Origin: Muribaculum sp.
Lineage (GTDB): Bacteria; Bacteroidota; Bacteroidia; Bacteroidales; Muribaculaceae
Direction: 5' to 3'
Length of the DNA stretch: 64,000 bases
Assembly (NCBI GenBank): GCA_023666965.1
Contig: JAMPAZ010000001.1
Span: forward strand, 46,479 to 110,478
This document shows, piece after piece, positions 36,305 through 44,145 of the stretch. The translations under genes and the position numbers were made by a program. Below the pieces are notes generated by a model. It worked only from the letters and a program-made list of their open reading frames with translations, was not told the DNA's origin and did not search any database. Position 1 is the first letter of the stretch; the number at the start of each line of letters is the position of its first letter.

Positions 36305-36775
36305 ATGGCCATCACTTACATGACCCGCGAGGGGTACAAGAAGAAAATGGACGAAATAGCTTATTTAGAAACAGTTAAACGTCCGGAAATATCTCGTGCG
36401 ATAGCAGAAGCACGCGACAAAGGCGACTTGTCGGAAAACGCAGAATACGACGCGGCTAAAGAAGCACAAGGAATGCTCGAAATGAAGATCTCTCAGCTGA
36501 AAGACCTTGTAGCAAACGCACGCATAATCGACGACAGCAAGCTGAACACAGAGGAAGTTCAGATATTAAATAAAGTTAAAATCAAGAACGTAGCAAACGG
36601 CATGGTAATGGAATATACCATCGTGGCCGACAGCGAAGCCAACCTGAAAGAGAAAAAACTCGCCTCCAGCACACCCGTTGCACAAGGATTGCTCGGACAT
36701 AAGCTCGGAGAGGTTGTGGAGATAAAGACTCCCGCCGGCATGGCTAAATTTGAAATAATGGAAATATCCTTTTAA
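36305..36775 (+). CDS. greA: Transcription elongation factor GreA
   Basis: 156-aa factor that rescues backtracked RNA polymerase by stimulating transcript cleavage. The N-terminal coiled coil has MTREGYKKKMDEIAYLETV and the acidic tip region with DKGDLSENAEYDAAKEAQG; the C-terminal domain holds SSTPVAQGLLGHKLGEVVEI. The ATG at 36305 (MAITYMTREG) is preferred over an upstream TTG. The leader contains a terminator-like hairpin, which suggests GreA may control its own transcription; this is inference. A HIT-family gene follows 12 bases later. Confidence 0.96.
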   Translation: MAITYMTREGYKKKMDEIAYLETVKRPEISRAIAEARDKGDLSENAEYDAAKEAQGMLEMKISQLKDLVANARIIDDSKLNTEEVQILNKVKIKNVANGMVMEYTIVADSEANLKEKKLASSTPVAQGLLGHKLGEVVEIKTPAGMAKFEIMEISF

Positions 36776-36787
36776 TACCCCACCGAC

Positions 36788-37183
36788 ATGGCTACAATAT
36801 TTACAAAAATCATAAACGGCGAAATCCCCTCCTATAAAATAGCCGAAGACGATAAGCATTACGCGTTTCTCGACATTAACCCCGTTGCTCCCGGACATAC
36901 TCTGGTTGTACCGAAGAAAGAGGTTGACTACATATTCCGTCTCGAAGACAAAGAGCTGGCCGACCTCAACATCTTCGCCAAACGAGTAGCGACGGCAATG
37001 GAGAAAGCAATCCCCTGCAAACGCATCGGAGTGACTGTCATCGGCCTCGAAGTTCCCCATGCCCATATCCACCTCATCCCCATCACACAAGAAAGTGATA
37101 TGTACTTCAGCAAGGGCAAAATGACCATGGATCCCAAAGAGATGGCCGAGATTGCCGAACGCGTATCAAAAGAATTCAAATAA
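36788..37183 (+). CDS. HIT-family nucleotide hydrolase
   Basis: 131-aa histidine-triad protein (HINT-like). The triad motif is HAHIHLIPI at about residues 98-106, and the N-terminal IFTKIINGEIPSYKIAEDD plus LDINPVAPGHTLVVPKKE are characteristic. Such proteins hydrolyse phosphoramidates or dinucleotides; the physiological substrate is unknown. The gene is coupled to greA at 12 bases. An 9-bp inverted repeat (37200-37208 with 37213-37221) follows the stop. Confidence 0.93.
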   Translation: MATIFTKIINGEIPSYKIAEDDKHYAFLDINPVAPGHTLVVPKKEVDYIFRLEDKELADLNIFAKRVATAMEKAIPCKRIGVTVIGLEVPHAHIHLIPITQESDMYFSKGKMTMDPKEMAEIAERVSKEFK

Positions 37184-37241
37184 TAACCCCTTTAAATGTC
37201 CAATAATTAGGAAATTATTGGATGAAATTCGGCACTGCGCT

Positions 37242-37273
37242 ATTGCGGATATAAAAAGTTAATAGTAACTTTG
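37242..37273 (+). promoter_or_regulatory. Bacteroides-type promoter of rpsA
   Basis: ATTG (37242-37245), a 20-base spacer and TAACTTTG (37266-37273). The following leader of about 70 bases is structured. Confidence 0.68.
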
Positions 37274-37277
37274 CCGG

Positions 37278-37317
37278 GAGAAACGGGAAGGGTGGATTTA
37301 CGCCTGGAGCCCGTCTC
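37278..37317 (+). promoter_or_regulatory. Structured 5' leader of rpsA
   Basis: GAG-AA-ACGGG (37278-37287) pairs with CCCGT-CTC (37310-37317) around a purine-rich loop. A stem this close to the transcript start and before an S1 gene could be a site for S1 autoregulation, as is known in other bacteria, though with different sequences. Confidence 0.45.
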
Positions 37318-37348
37318 ATAGTAATTAACTTATTTATTAACCCATTAA

Positions 37349-39130
37349 ATGAACGAAGAATTGAAAAATTCACCCATCGAAGATTTCGATTGGGATGCCT
37401 ACGAAAAAGGCGAAAACAAAGGTGAAAAGAGCCGCGAAGAACTCACCAAGACTTACGATGAGTCGCTCAACACCGTAAAAGACAAAGACGTAATCGAAGG
37501 TACCATCATCGCCCTCAACAAGCGCGAAGCAGTGGTTAACATCGGCTACAAATCAGACGGCATAATCCCCGTCAACGAATTCCGCTACAATCCCGACATC
37601 AAAGTGGGCGACGTAGTAGAGGTATTCATCGAAAACCAGGAAGACAAAAAAGGTCAGCTCATTCTTTCGCACCGCAAGGCTCGCATGTCGCGCTCTTGGG
37701 AACGCGTGAATGAAGCTCTCGAAAACGACGAAATCATCAAGGGCTACATCAAATGCCGCACAAAGGGTGGTATGATTGTAGACGTATTCGGTATCGAAGC
37801 CTTCCTTCCCGGCTCACAAATCGATGTCAAGCCCATCCGCGACTACGACATCTTCGTGGGCAAAACCATGGAATTCAAGGTCGTTAAAATCAACCAAGAA
37901 TTTAAGAACGTTGTTGTTTCGCATAAGGCTCTTATCGAAGCCGAACTCGAACAGCAGAAGAAAGATATCATCTCCAAGCTTGAGCGCGGACAAGTGCTCA
38001 AGGGCGTGGTTAAGAACATCACCACCTACGGCGTGTTCATCGACCTCGGTGGCGTTGACGGTCTTATCCACATCACCGACCTCTCTTGGGGCCGCGTAAG
38101 CCATCCCGAAGAAGTGGTTAGCCTCGATCAGGAACTCGACGTGGTTATTCTCGACTTCGACGACGAGCGCAAGCGCATTGCCCTCGGCCTGAAGCAACTC
38201 CAGCCCCATCCGTGGGATGCCCTCAATCCCGACCTCAAAGTCGGCGACAAGGTTAAAGGCAAAGTTGTCGTTATGGCTGACTACGGCGCATTCGTTGAAA
38301 TCGCTCCGGGCGTAGAAGGTCTTATCCATGTCAGCGAAATGTCTTGGTCACAGCACCTCCGCTCTGCTCAGGACTTCATGAAGGTCGGCGACGAAGTAGA
38401 AGCAGTAATCCTTACCCTAGACCGCGACGAACGCAAAATGTCTCTCGGCATCAAGCAGCTCAAGAACGATCCTTGGGAAGACATTGAAGTTCGCTACCCG
38501 ATCGGCAGCAAGCACACTGCAAAGGTGCGTAACTTCACTAACTTCGGCGTATTCGTTGAAATCGAAGAAGGCGTTGACGGCCTTATCCATATCAGCGACC
38601 TCTCCTGGACCAAAAAGATTAAGCACCCGAGCGAATTTACTCAGGTCGGTGCCGACATCGATGTTCAGGTTCTTGAAATCGACAAAGACAATCGTCGTCT
38701 CAGCCTCGGTCACAAGCAACTCGAAGAAAATCCTTGGGATGTCCTTGAGACAGTATTCACTGTCGGAAGCATCCATCAGGGCACTATCATCGAGATGCAG
38801 GACAAGGGCGGCGTAGTAGCCCTACCCTACGGTGTAGAAGGATTTGCTACTCCCAAGCACCTTGTTAAGGAAGACGGCACTCCCGCTAAAGTTGACGAAA
38901 AGCTCGACTTTAAGGTAATCGAATTCAACAAGGACAATAAGCGCATTTTCCTTTCTCACAGCCGCATCTTTGAAGACGAAGCTAAGGCAGAAAAGAACGA
39001 AGCCCGCAAGGCTCGCCGCCAGGCTAAGAAAGAAGAGCAGCACGCCGCAGCTACTCCGGCCATCGAACGCACTACCCTCGGCGACCTCGAAGAGCTTGCA
39101 GCCCTCAAGGAAAAGTTCTCAGGCAAATAA
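37349..39130 (+). CDS. rpsA: 30S ribosomal protein S1
   Basis: 593-aa RNA-binding ribosomal protein that helps load mRNA. Six S1 OB-fold repeats are visible from about residue 45 to 540, each with a version of the glycine-rich core, for example TYGVFIDLGGVDGLIHITDL, DYGAFVEIAPGVEGLIHVSE and NFGVFVEIEEGVDGLIHISD. The N-terminus is acidic and the C-terminus is a charged, lysine-rich tail. Codon use is notably skewed to GAC, AAG and CTC compared with its neighbours, as expected for a highly expressed gene. It has its own promoter and a strong terminator. Confidence 0.97.
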   Translation: MNEELKNSPIEDFDWDAYEKGENKGEKSREELTKTYDESLNTVKDKDVIEGTIIALNKREAVVNIGYKSDGIIPVNEFRYNPDIKVGDVVEVFIENQEDKKGQLILSHRKARMSRSWERVNEALENDEIIKGYIKCRTKGGMIVDVFGIEAFLPGSQIDVKPIRDYDIFVGKTMEFKVVKINQEFKNVVVSHKALIEAELEQQKKDIISKLERGQVLKGVVKNITTYGVFIDLGGVDGLIHITDLSWGRVSHPEEVVSLDQELDVVILDFDDERKRIALGLKQLQPHPWDALNPDLKVGDKVKGKVVVMADYGAFVEIAPGVEGLIHVSEMSWSQHLRSAQDFMKVGDEVEAVILTLDRDERKMSLGIKQLKNDPWEDIEVRYPIGSKHTAKVRNFTNFGVFVEIEEGVDGLIHISDLSWTKKIKHPSEFTQVGADIDVQVLEIDKDNRRLSLGHKQLEENPWDVLETVFTVGSIHQGTIIEMQDKGGVVALPYGVEGFATPKHLVKEDGTPAKVDEKLDFKVIEFNKDNKRIFLSHSRIFEDEAKAEKNEARKARRQAKKEEQHAAATPAIERTTLGDLEELAALKEKFSGK

Positions 39131-39167
39131 AAGGCAGTAGCAGACACATAAATGTCCACTATAACGG

Positions 39168-39201
39168 CAGGGTCATCGGAATTCCGATGGCCCTGTTTTT
39201 T
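39168..39201 (+). terminator. Intrinsic terminator of rpsA
   Basis: Arms 39168-39180 and 39183-39195 form a 13-bp stem with one G-U pair and a two-base loop, followed by six T (39196-39201). Confidence 0.92.
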
Positions 39202-39233
39202 GCCAAATTTTTGACCATAGATAGCGAATACGA

Positions 39234-39264
39234 TTTGTGTTATATGGGATTTTTCGTAAATTTG
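39234..39264 (+). promoter_or_regulatory. Consensus Bacteroides-type promoter of a non-coding RNA
   Basis: TTTG (39234-39237), a 19-base spacer and TAAATTTG (39257-39264), exact for both boxes. It stands after the rpsA terminator, and no protein start follows for over 370 bases. Confidence 0.8.
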
Positions 39265-39270
39265 CGAAAA

Positions 39271-39575
39271 GACTCACGCCGTGCGTCTTCCAAGAGAGGG
39301 AGCGAGGCGGGAGGATAAAATAAAGGCGTTTACTCGCTTATTCTTGGCCTATCTAGATTGGTCCAAATAATTTAAGTTCACCAAGAATGAATACAGTTGA
39401 CGCTCACGGGTATGTATCACCCTATCCGGCTCATTCTATGCCCATGCGGCATGGAGTGAGTTTGGGGTATCTGCATAGGCGTGGGTTGTTTGTACTTCAT
39501 TTCAGTGAGCTGCGGAGATTGGACCCTCCATGATAGGCGAAATGGCAAAAGTACAGATACCCATCGCCTTTTTTA
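39271..39575 (+). ncRNA. Structured non-coding RNA candidate (about 300 nt), 6S-like rod not excluded
   Basis: A consensus promoter (39234-39264) and a hairpin with six T (39536-39574) bracket about 305 bases without a credible open frame. Stems read directly from the sequence: AAGAC/GTCTT with an inner CAC/GTG (39269-39289); AGCGAG/CTCGCT (39301-39306, 39333-39338); ATTCTTGG/CCAAGAAT (39340-39347, 39381-39388); and a long rod made of CTCACG/CGTGGG (39403-39408, 39480-39485), TATG/CATA, ACCC/GGGT and a 13-bp top stem (39430-39442, 39448-39460) with two G-U pairs. GGTCCAA (39360-39366) also matches TTGGACC (39519-39525), which would close the rod or make a pseudoknot. It lacks RNase P and tmRNA signatures. 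The rod recalls 6S RNA, but I cannot confirm the class. Confidence 0.68.
39536..39574 (+). terminator. Intrinsic terminator of the non-coding RNA
   Basis: GGCGA (39536-39540) and TGG (39543-39545) pair with CCA-TCGCC (39561-39568) across a two-base bulge, followed by six T (39569-39574). It sits 66 bases before the mod start. Confidence 0.72.
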
Positions 39576-39639
39576 TTAACCCGTCGCAGTTGGGGTATTC
39601 GGCGGCACTTTGTTCAAGCAAAAGAGTATCGCTGGCACC

Positions 39640-41526
39640 ATGAACAAGGCAGAACTTGCGAGGAAAATACAAGCCCTTGAGGGTCTCGACAACGAGGAAA
39701 AGGCCGCGTTGCTCGACTTGTTGCGGAGCAACAAGAAGTATGGCCTCGTATGGGAAGAAAAGCCGGAGGATATAGAAGATCGTCTCCGCGACGAACTCCC
39801 TGTCCTCATTGAACGCAATGACTATAAAGTTCACTCTATCATATCTGACGACCCTGAGGCTCCCAACCACTTCATAATTGAGGGCGACAATCTCGCCGCC
39901 TTAACCGAGTTGTCTTATACTCATGCAGGAAAGATTGATGTTATCTATATCGATCCACCATACAATACCGGGCACAAAGATTTCGCTTATAATGATTCTT
40001 ATGTAGATACAGAAGACGAATATAGACATTCCAAATGGCTTTCATTTATGTCTAAGCGATTGAAAATTGCAAAATCACTCCTAAAAGAAACTGGTGTTAT
40101 CTTTATTTCAATTGACGACAACGAACAAGCTCAGGTAAAGATGTTATGTATGGAAATTTTTGGAAACAAGAATTTTCTCCAACAAATTATTGTCGAAAGC
40201 AATCCAAGAGGGTCACAATCAAGTAAATATTTCGCGAATACTCACGAATATCTATTTGTATTTTCTAAAGTTCCGTATCCCAATATAGTATTTGGGATTC
40301 AAAAAGGGGAGGATGTCTATTCAGAATATCCATATACAGATGATAGAGGTCAATATCGGCTTTTAGGATTAAGACAGCGAGGTGGTGCCTGGAGGAAAGA
40401 GGATAGACCTATGCTTCATTATCCAATATACGTTAACCCATTAACAAAAGAAGTTTCACTAACTCAAAGTGAAGAATATTCCGTGGCAGTTATTCCACAG
40501 AGACCAACTGGAGAATTAGGTCGATGGACATGGAGTCCTTCTAAGCTGATTAAACAACGCTCGGAGATACAAGGTGTCCTTGTAAACGAGGGCACTGTTA
40601 AAGAGAAATGGGATGTTGCACGGAAAAATTATCTTGCTTCCGAAACAGGAGAAATTCGTACAACAAAAATAAAAAGCCTTTGGTTTGAGAAAGAAATTAA
40701 CTATCAAAATGGTGGCACTGAAGTTAAGGGAATTATTGGAGATGGGCTTTTCGCATACCCCAAACCGCTTTTCCTTTTAACTAAAACTCTATCTTGTTCA
40801 ACGTCGAAAGAGTCAATCGTTCTTGACTTCTTTGCCGGTTCTGGGACCACACTTCATGCTGTGATGCAGTTGAATGCGGAAGATGGAGGACATCGCCAAT
40901 GTATCCTCTGCACTAATAACGAAAATGGCATTTGTGAGAACGTTACCTACGAGCGTAACAAACGTGTAATCGAGGGTTACACAAAACCCAACGGAGAAAT
41001 TGTCCCCGGTCTCACAGACAATAATCTACGCTACTACCGCACTGAGCTTTTGCCTCGCGAACGGTCGGTAAAGAACATGAGGGAGCTTGTACAAGCGGCC
41101 ACCGGCTTGCTCTGCATCAAGAATGACAACTACACCGAAACTTCTTTCGGCGGCAGAAAGATGAACTCCAAGTATGCTCGGTTCTTCGATAATGGTAAAC
41201 AGAAGATGCTCATTATCTATGAAGAAAGAGCCATACCATTAATTGCCAACATAATCAAGACTATGCCGGAGGGAACCAAAATAATGGTATATGTTTTCTC
41301 CCACGGCAGCTACGCCTATAACGATGAGTTTGCCGAGGTCGCAGACAAAGTTGAACTTTGCGCTCTGCCACAAGCAATCTACGATGCTTACCAGAAAGTT
41401 CTACCCAAGCGCAAGCCTAAATTCTTGCCGAACGAACTGGTTGAAGAAATTATAGAAAACGAAATAGCCGAAAACCAAGGACTGTTTTCATACGACAACG
41501 AAACAGGGAAAGGAGATGAAGCATGA
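39640..41526 (+). CDS. mod: Type III restriction-modification system methyltransferase (Mod)
   Basis: 628-aa N6-adenine methyltransferase that both recognises the target and protects host DNA in a type III system. Motif IV DPPY is at residues 105-108 and motif I FAGSG near 397, with a central target-recognition domain between them: the beta-class order of Mod proteins. The ATG at 39640 (MNKAELARKI) is used; a TTG ten codons upstream is less likely. The central region (about 40160-40800) is visibly richer in A and T than the ends of the gene, as expected if target-recognition domains have been exchanged. Its stop overlaps the res start by 4 bases. Confidence 0.94.
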   Translation: MNKAELARKIQALEGLDNEEKAALLDLLRSNKKYGLVWEEKPEDIEDRLRDELPVLIERNDYKVHSIISDDPEAPNHFIIEGDNLAALTELSYTHAGKIDVIYIDPPYNTGHKDFAYNDSYVDTEDEYRHSKWLSFMSKRLKIAKSLLKETGVIFISIDDNEQAQVKMLCMEIFGNKNFLQQIIVESNPRGSQSSKYFANTHEYLFVFSKVPYPNIVFGIQKGEDVYSEYPYTDDRGQYRLLGLRQRGGAWRKEDRPMLHYPIYVNPLTKEVSLTQSEEYSVAVIPQRPTGELGRWTWSPSKLIKQRSEIQGVLVNEGTVKEKWDVARKNYLASETGEIRTTKIKSLWFEKEINYQNGGTEVKGIIGDGLFAYPKPLFLLTKTLSCSTSKESIVLDFFAGSGTTLHAVMQLNAEDGGHRQCILCTNNENGICENVTYERNKRVIEGYTKPNGEIVPGLTDNNLRYYRTELLPRERSVKNMRELVQAATGLLCIKNDNYTETSFGGRKMNSKYARFFDNGKQKMLIIYEERAIPLIANIIKTMPEGTKIMVYVFSHGSYAYNDEFAEVADKVELCALPQAIYDAYQKVLPKRKPKFLPNELVEEIIENEIAENQGLFSYDNETGKGDEA

Positions 41527-43943
41527 AAGACTTGCGCTACCAACACAAGGCTGCCGATGAACTCGTAAACAAAACCATCGACCTATTGGGATTGAGCGGA
41601 ATCCGCCACAATCTTATTTTCAAAGCTCCCACAGGCTCCGGCAAGACAGTAATGGCATCCGAAATGCTCATGCGGCTCAACCAAGAACTCGCCGAACGCC
41701 CGGATGCTCCCTTTACAGAAGTAGCTTTTATTTGGATAGCCCCAAATAAACTGCATGAGCAGAGCTACTTCAAGATGAAGAACTACTTCACGGAAAATTG
41801 CGCTCTGCGTCCTGTTATCTACGATGAACTCGACCACTCCGCTGACGGCTATATCAAGCCGGGCGAAATCCTCTTTGTGAACTGGGAGAGTATCAACAAG
41901 GATAAAAACATCATGGTAAAGGAAACCGAAAATTCAGCTTCCCTGTATGATATAACTCGCCGCACTCAAGATGACAATGGAATACCTATTATCCTTGTGA
42001 TTGACGAGGAACATATGTTTGGCGGCAAAAATGCCAAAAAGTCTGAAAAGGTTTTGGCTACCATTCACCCTAAGGTTGAAATCCGAGTTTCGGCTACTCC
42101 GAATCCTCGTATGTGCCAAATGGTGGAAGTGCCGCGACAAAAGGTAATCGAGGAAGAAATGATTAAGGAAAACATTATCCTTAATCCGGCACTTGACTTC
42201 AAAGACCCCCACGGCTCGCTCAATCAACATCTGATATGGCTCGCATTGCAAAAGCGTGAAGAACTCGCCAAAGCCTATAAAGATCTTGGAGTGAAGATAA
42301 ATCCGCTTTTGCTTATCCAGTTGCCGAATGACAGTTCGGAGAATATGTCGGCAGACGATAACAAAGTCAAGGACGAAGTTATCGCCACCCTCGACGCATA
42401 CGGTATCAACACCTCCAATGGCAAACTTGCCATTTGGCTTTCGGGTGAGAAAACCGACAACCTCGATGTGATAAACCAACCCAACGACCCAACCGAAGTG
42501 TTGCTGTTCAAGCAAGCTATTGCACTCGGATGGGATTGCCCTCGCGCCGCTGTCCTTCTCATCTTCAGAAAGATTGAGAGCTTCCAGTTCTCGGCTCAAA
42601 CCGTTGGGCGAATACTCCGTATGCCGGAGCAGAAGTATTACACCGACCAACGGCTCAATCAAGGCTACGTCTATACCAACCTCTCTAAGGATATAATTGA
42701 AATCGTCAAAGACGATATGGATTATCTCTCAACCAATGTTGTAGCCCTCCGTCGCGAAGGACTAAACAACATTGTGCTTGACTCTGAATATAGTGAGCGT
42801 CTGTCAGCCGACCGAAACCGTCTCGGTACTGACTTCAAGGAGGTACTGATTGAAACATTCAAGTCAGAGTGGAACCTGACCAATGCTCAACCCTCACTTT
42901 TCACCGAAGATATGCTTTTCGGAGAGAGCAAAGAAGACAATGAGGATGTTGATGTTCAGAGTGAAACCTACAAAAACAGACAATCCGCTGTGGCTTCGAG
43001 CAATATCAACTGGAACGTGCAACGTCTCAGCGTTGATATTGTCAAAGACCTTGAAATGACTGGCGAAGTCGGTCAGCGTCTTGTCAAAAATACCGCATCT
43101 TATATCAACAATATGGCCGACATTACGGCTATGTTCCTCGCATTCTGCAAGCGACTGCTCGGCAACGAGTATGAGCAACGCAGCGTCAAGACGCTTGGCG
43201 GTGTTCTCAAAGAGATGATGGGAGAACTCTTTGAAGTGTTTGAATACGACGCCATGCGCATCATATTGTCAAACGATAATCAATATCACAACCGCTCGAA
43301 GTTTGAACGCGTCCTCAAAAAAGCCATTGACAAATATACCATGCGCCTACGTCGCCGTCAGGCAATGGCTAAAAACCGCGCATTCAAGCACTACGATTGG
43401 ACTGTTCCGGCAGAGCGGGCATACCCGATTGAATCCTATGAGGAAAAACTCGCCATTGATTATCACGCATTGTTGCCGTTTATGGAATATAAACGCGCTT
43501 CAAATGAGGAACAAGCATTTGCCATTTTCCTTGAAGCCAATGCCAACGTCATAGACTGGTGGTATAAAAACGGAGACCATGGTAAAGCGCACTATGCTAT
43601 CAGCTATACCAATTCATTCGGAGAAAAAGCTCTTTTCTACGTTGATTTCATTATACGAATGAAGAATGGCGACATCTTCCTTTTTGACACCAAAACGAAA
43701 GATAGCGACCCCGAAGCTCCGTACAAGCACAATGCGCTTTACGAATATATGCACTCTGCTGAAAACAAGGGCAAACGCTTGCATGGTGGCATTATCGTTC
43801 CCGACGATTTCGGCAACTGGGTATATTCTCCAATGCCGCTTGACCTCAAACTTGGAACGCACGATACGACAAACTGGAATATTTTTGACCCCCAACTATA
43901 TATCTATGCCGTGTGTAAAGAAGTTGATAAAAAATCAATGTAA
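41523..43943 (+). CDS. res: Type III restriction enzyme, helicase-nuclease subunit (Res)
   Basis: 806-aa partner of Mod that cuts unmodified DNA. The superfamily 2 helicase part has Walker A APTGSGKT (35-42), the DExH-type box as VIDEEH near 160, SATPNP (motif III) and QTVGRILRMPEQ (motif VI). The C-terminal part holds a PD-(D/E)xK nuclease site, VDFIIRMKNG then FLFDTKTK near 700-725. All parts appear intact, so the system should be active. The coding start overlaps mod by 4 bases. No third gene or mobile element flanks the pair. Confidence 0.94.
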   Translation: MKDLRYQHKAADELVNKTIDLLGLSGIRHNLIFKAPTGSGKTVMASEMLMRLNQELAERPDAPFTEVAFIWIAPNKLHEQSYFKMKNYFTENCALRPVIYDELDHSADGYIKPGEILFVNWESINKDKNIMVKETENSASLYDITRRTQDDNGIPIILVIDEEHMFGGKNAKKSEKVLATIHPKVEIRVSATPNPRMCQMVEVPRQKVIEEEMIKENIILNPALDFKDPHGSLNQHLIWLALQKREELAKAYKDLGVKINPLLLIQLPNDSSENMSADDNKVKDEVIATLDAYGINTSNGKLAIWLSGEKTDNLDVINQPNDPTEVLLFKQAIALGWDCPRAAVLLIFRKIESFQFSAQTVGRILRMPEQKYYTDQRLNQGYVYTNLSKDIIEIVKDDMDYLSTNVVALRREGLNNIVLDSEYSERLSADRNRLGTDFKEVLIETFKSEWNLTNAQPSLFTEDMLFGESKEDNEDVDVQSETYKNRQSAVASSNINWNVQRLSVDIVKDLEMTGEVGQRLVKNTASYINNMADITAMFLAFCKRLLGNEYEQRSVKTLGGVLKEMMGELFEVFEYDAMRIILSNDNQYHNRSKFERVLKKAIDKYTMRLRRRQAMAKNRAFKHYDWTVPAERAYPIESYEEKLAIDYHALLPFMEYKRASNEEQAFAIFLEANANVIDWWYKNGDHGKAHYAISYTNSFGEKALFYVDFIIRMKNGDIFLFDTKTKDSDPEAPYKHNALYEYMHSAENKGKRLHGGIIVPDDFGNWVYSPMPLDLKLGTHDTTNWNIFDPQLYIYAVCKEVDKKSM

Positions 43944-44145
43944 CAGATTTGATTTGACTGCAAGATAGGGACAAGAGGTATGCAATGGTTGCGAAACGCA
44001 TGTAACGTTCGTAGCATGAGTGAAATTGATGGATTTGTTTGGGGTTATGCAGGATTATTCCGATAAAATGCATAACTTTGCAATGAGCCGGCGCATTTAG
44101 CCGTTGGTAAAAATCAATCCGTATCACATTAAAACTTACTTGTTA

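Noticed and set aside
39271-39575. RNase P RNA or tmRNA
   Set aside because: The conserved P4 region of RNase P and the tRNA-like ends and tag frame of tmRNA are both absent.
41934-42662. 242-codon open frame on the minus strand opposite res
   Set aside because: It is antisense to the helicase core of res, has no recognisable domain and no promoter or independent start.
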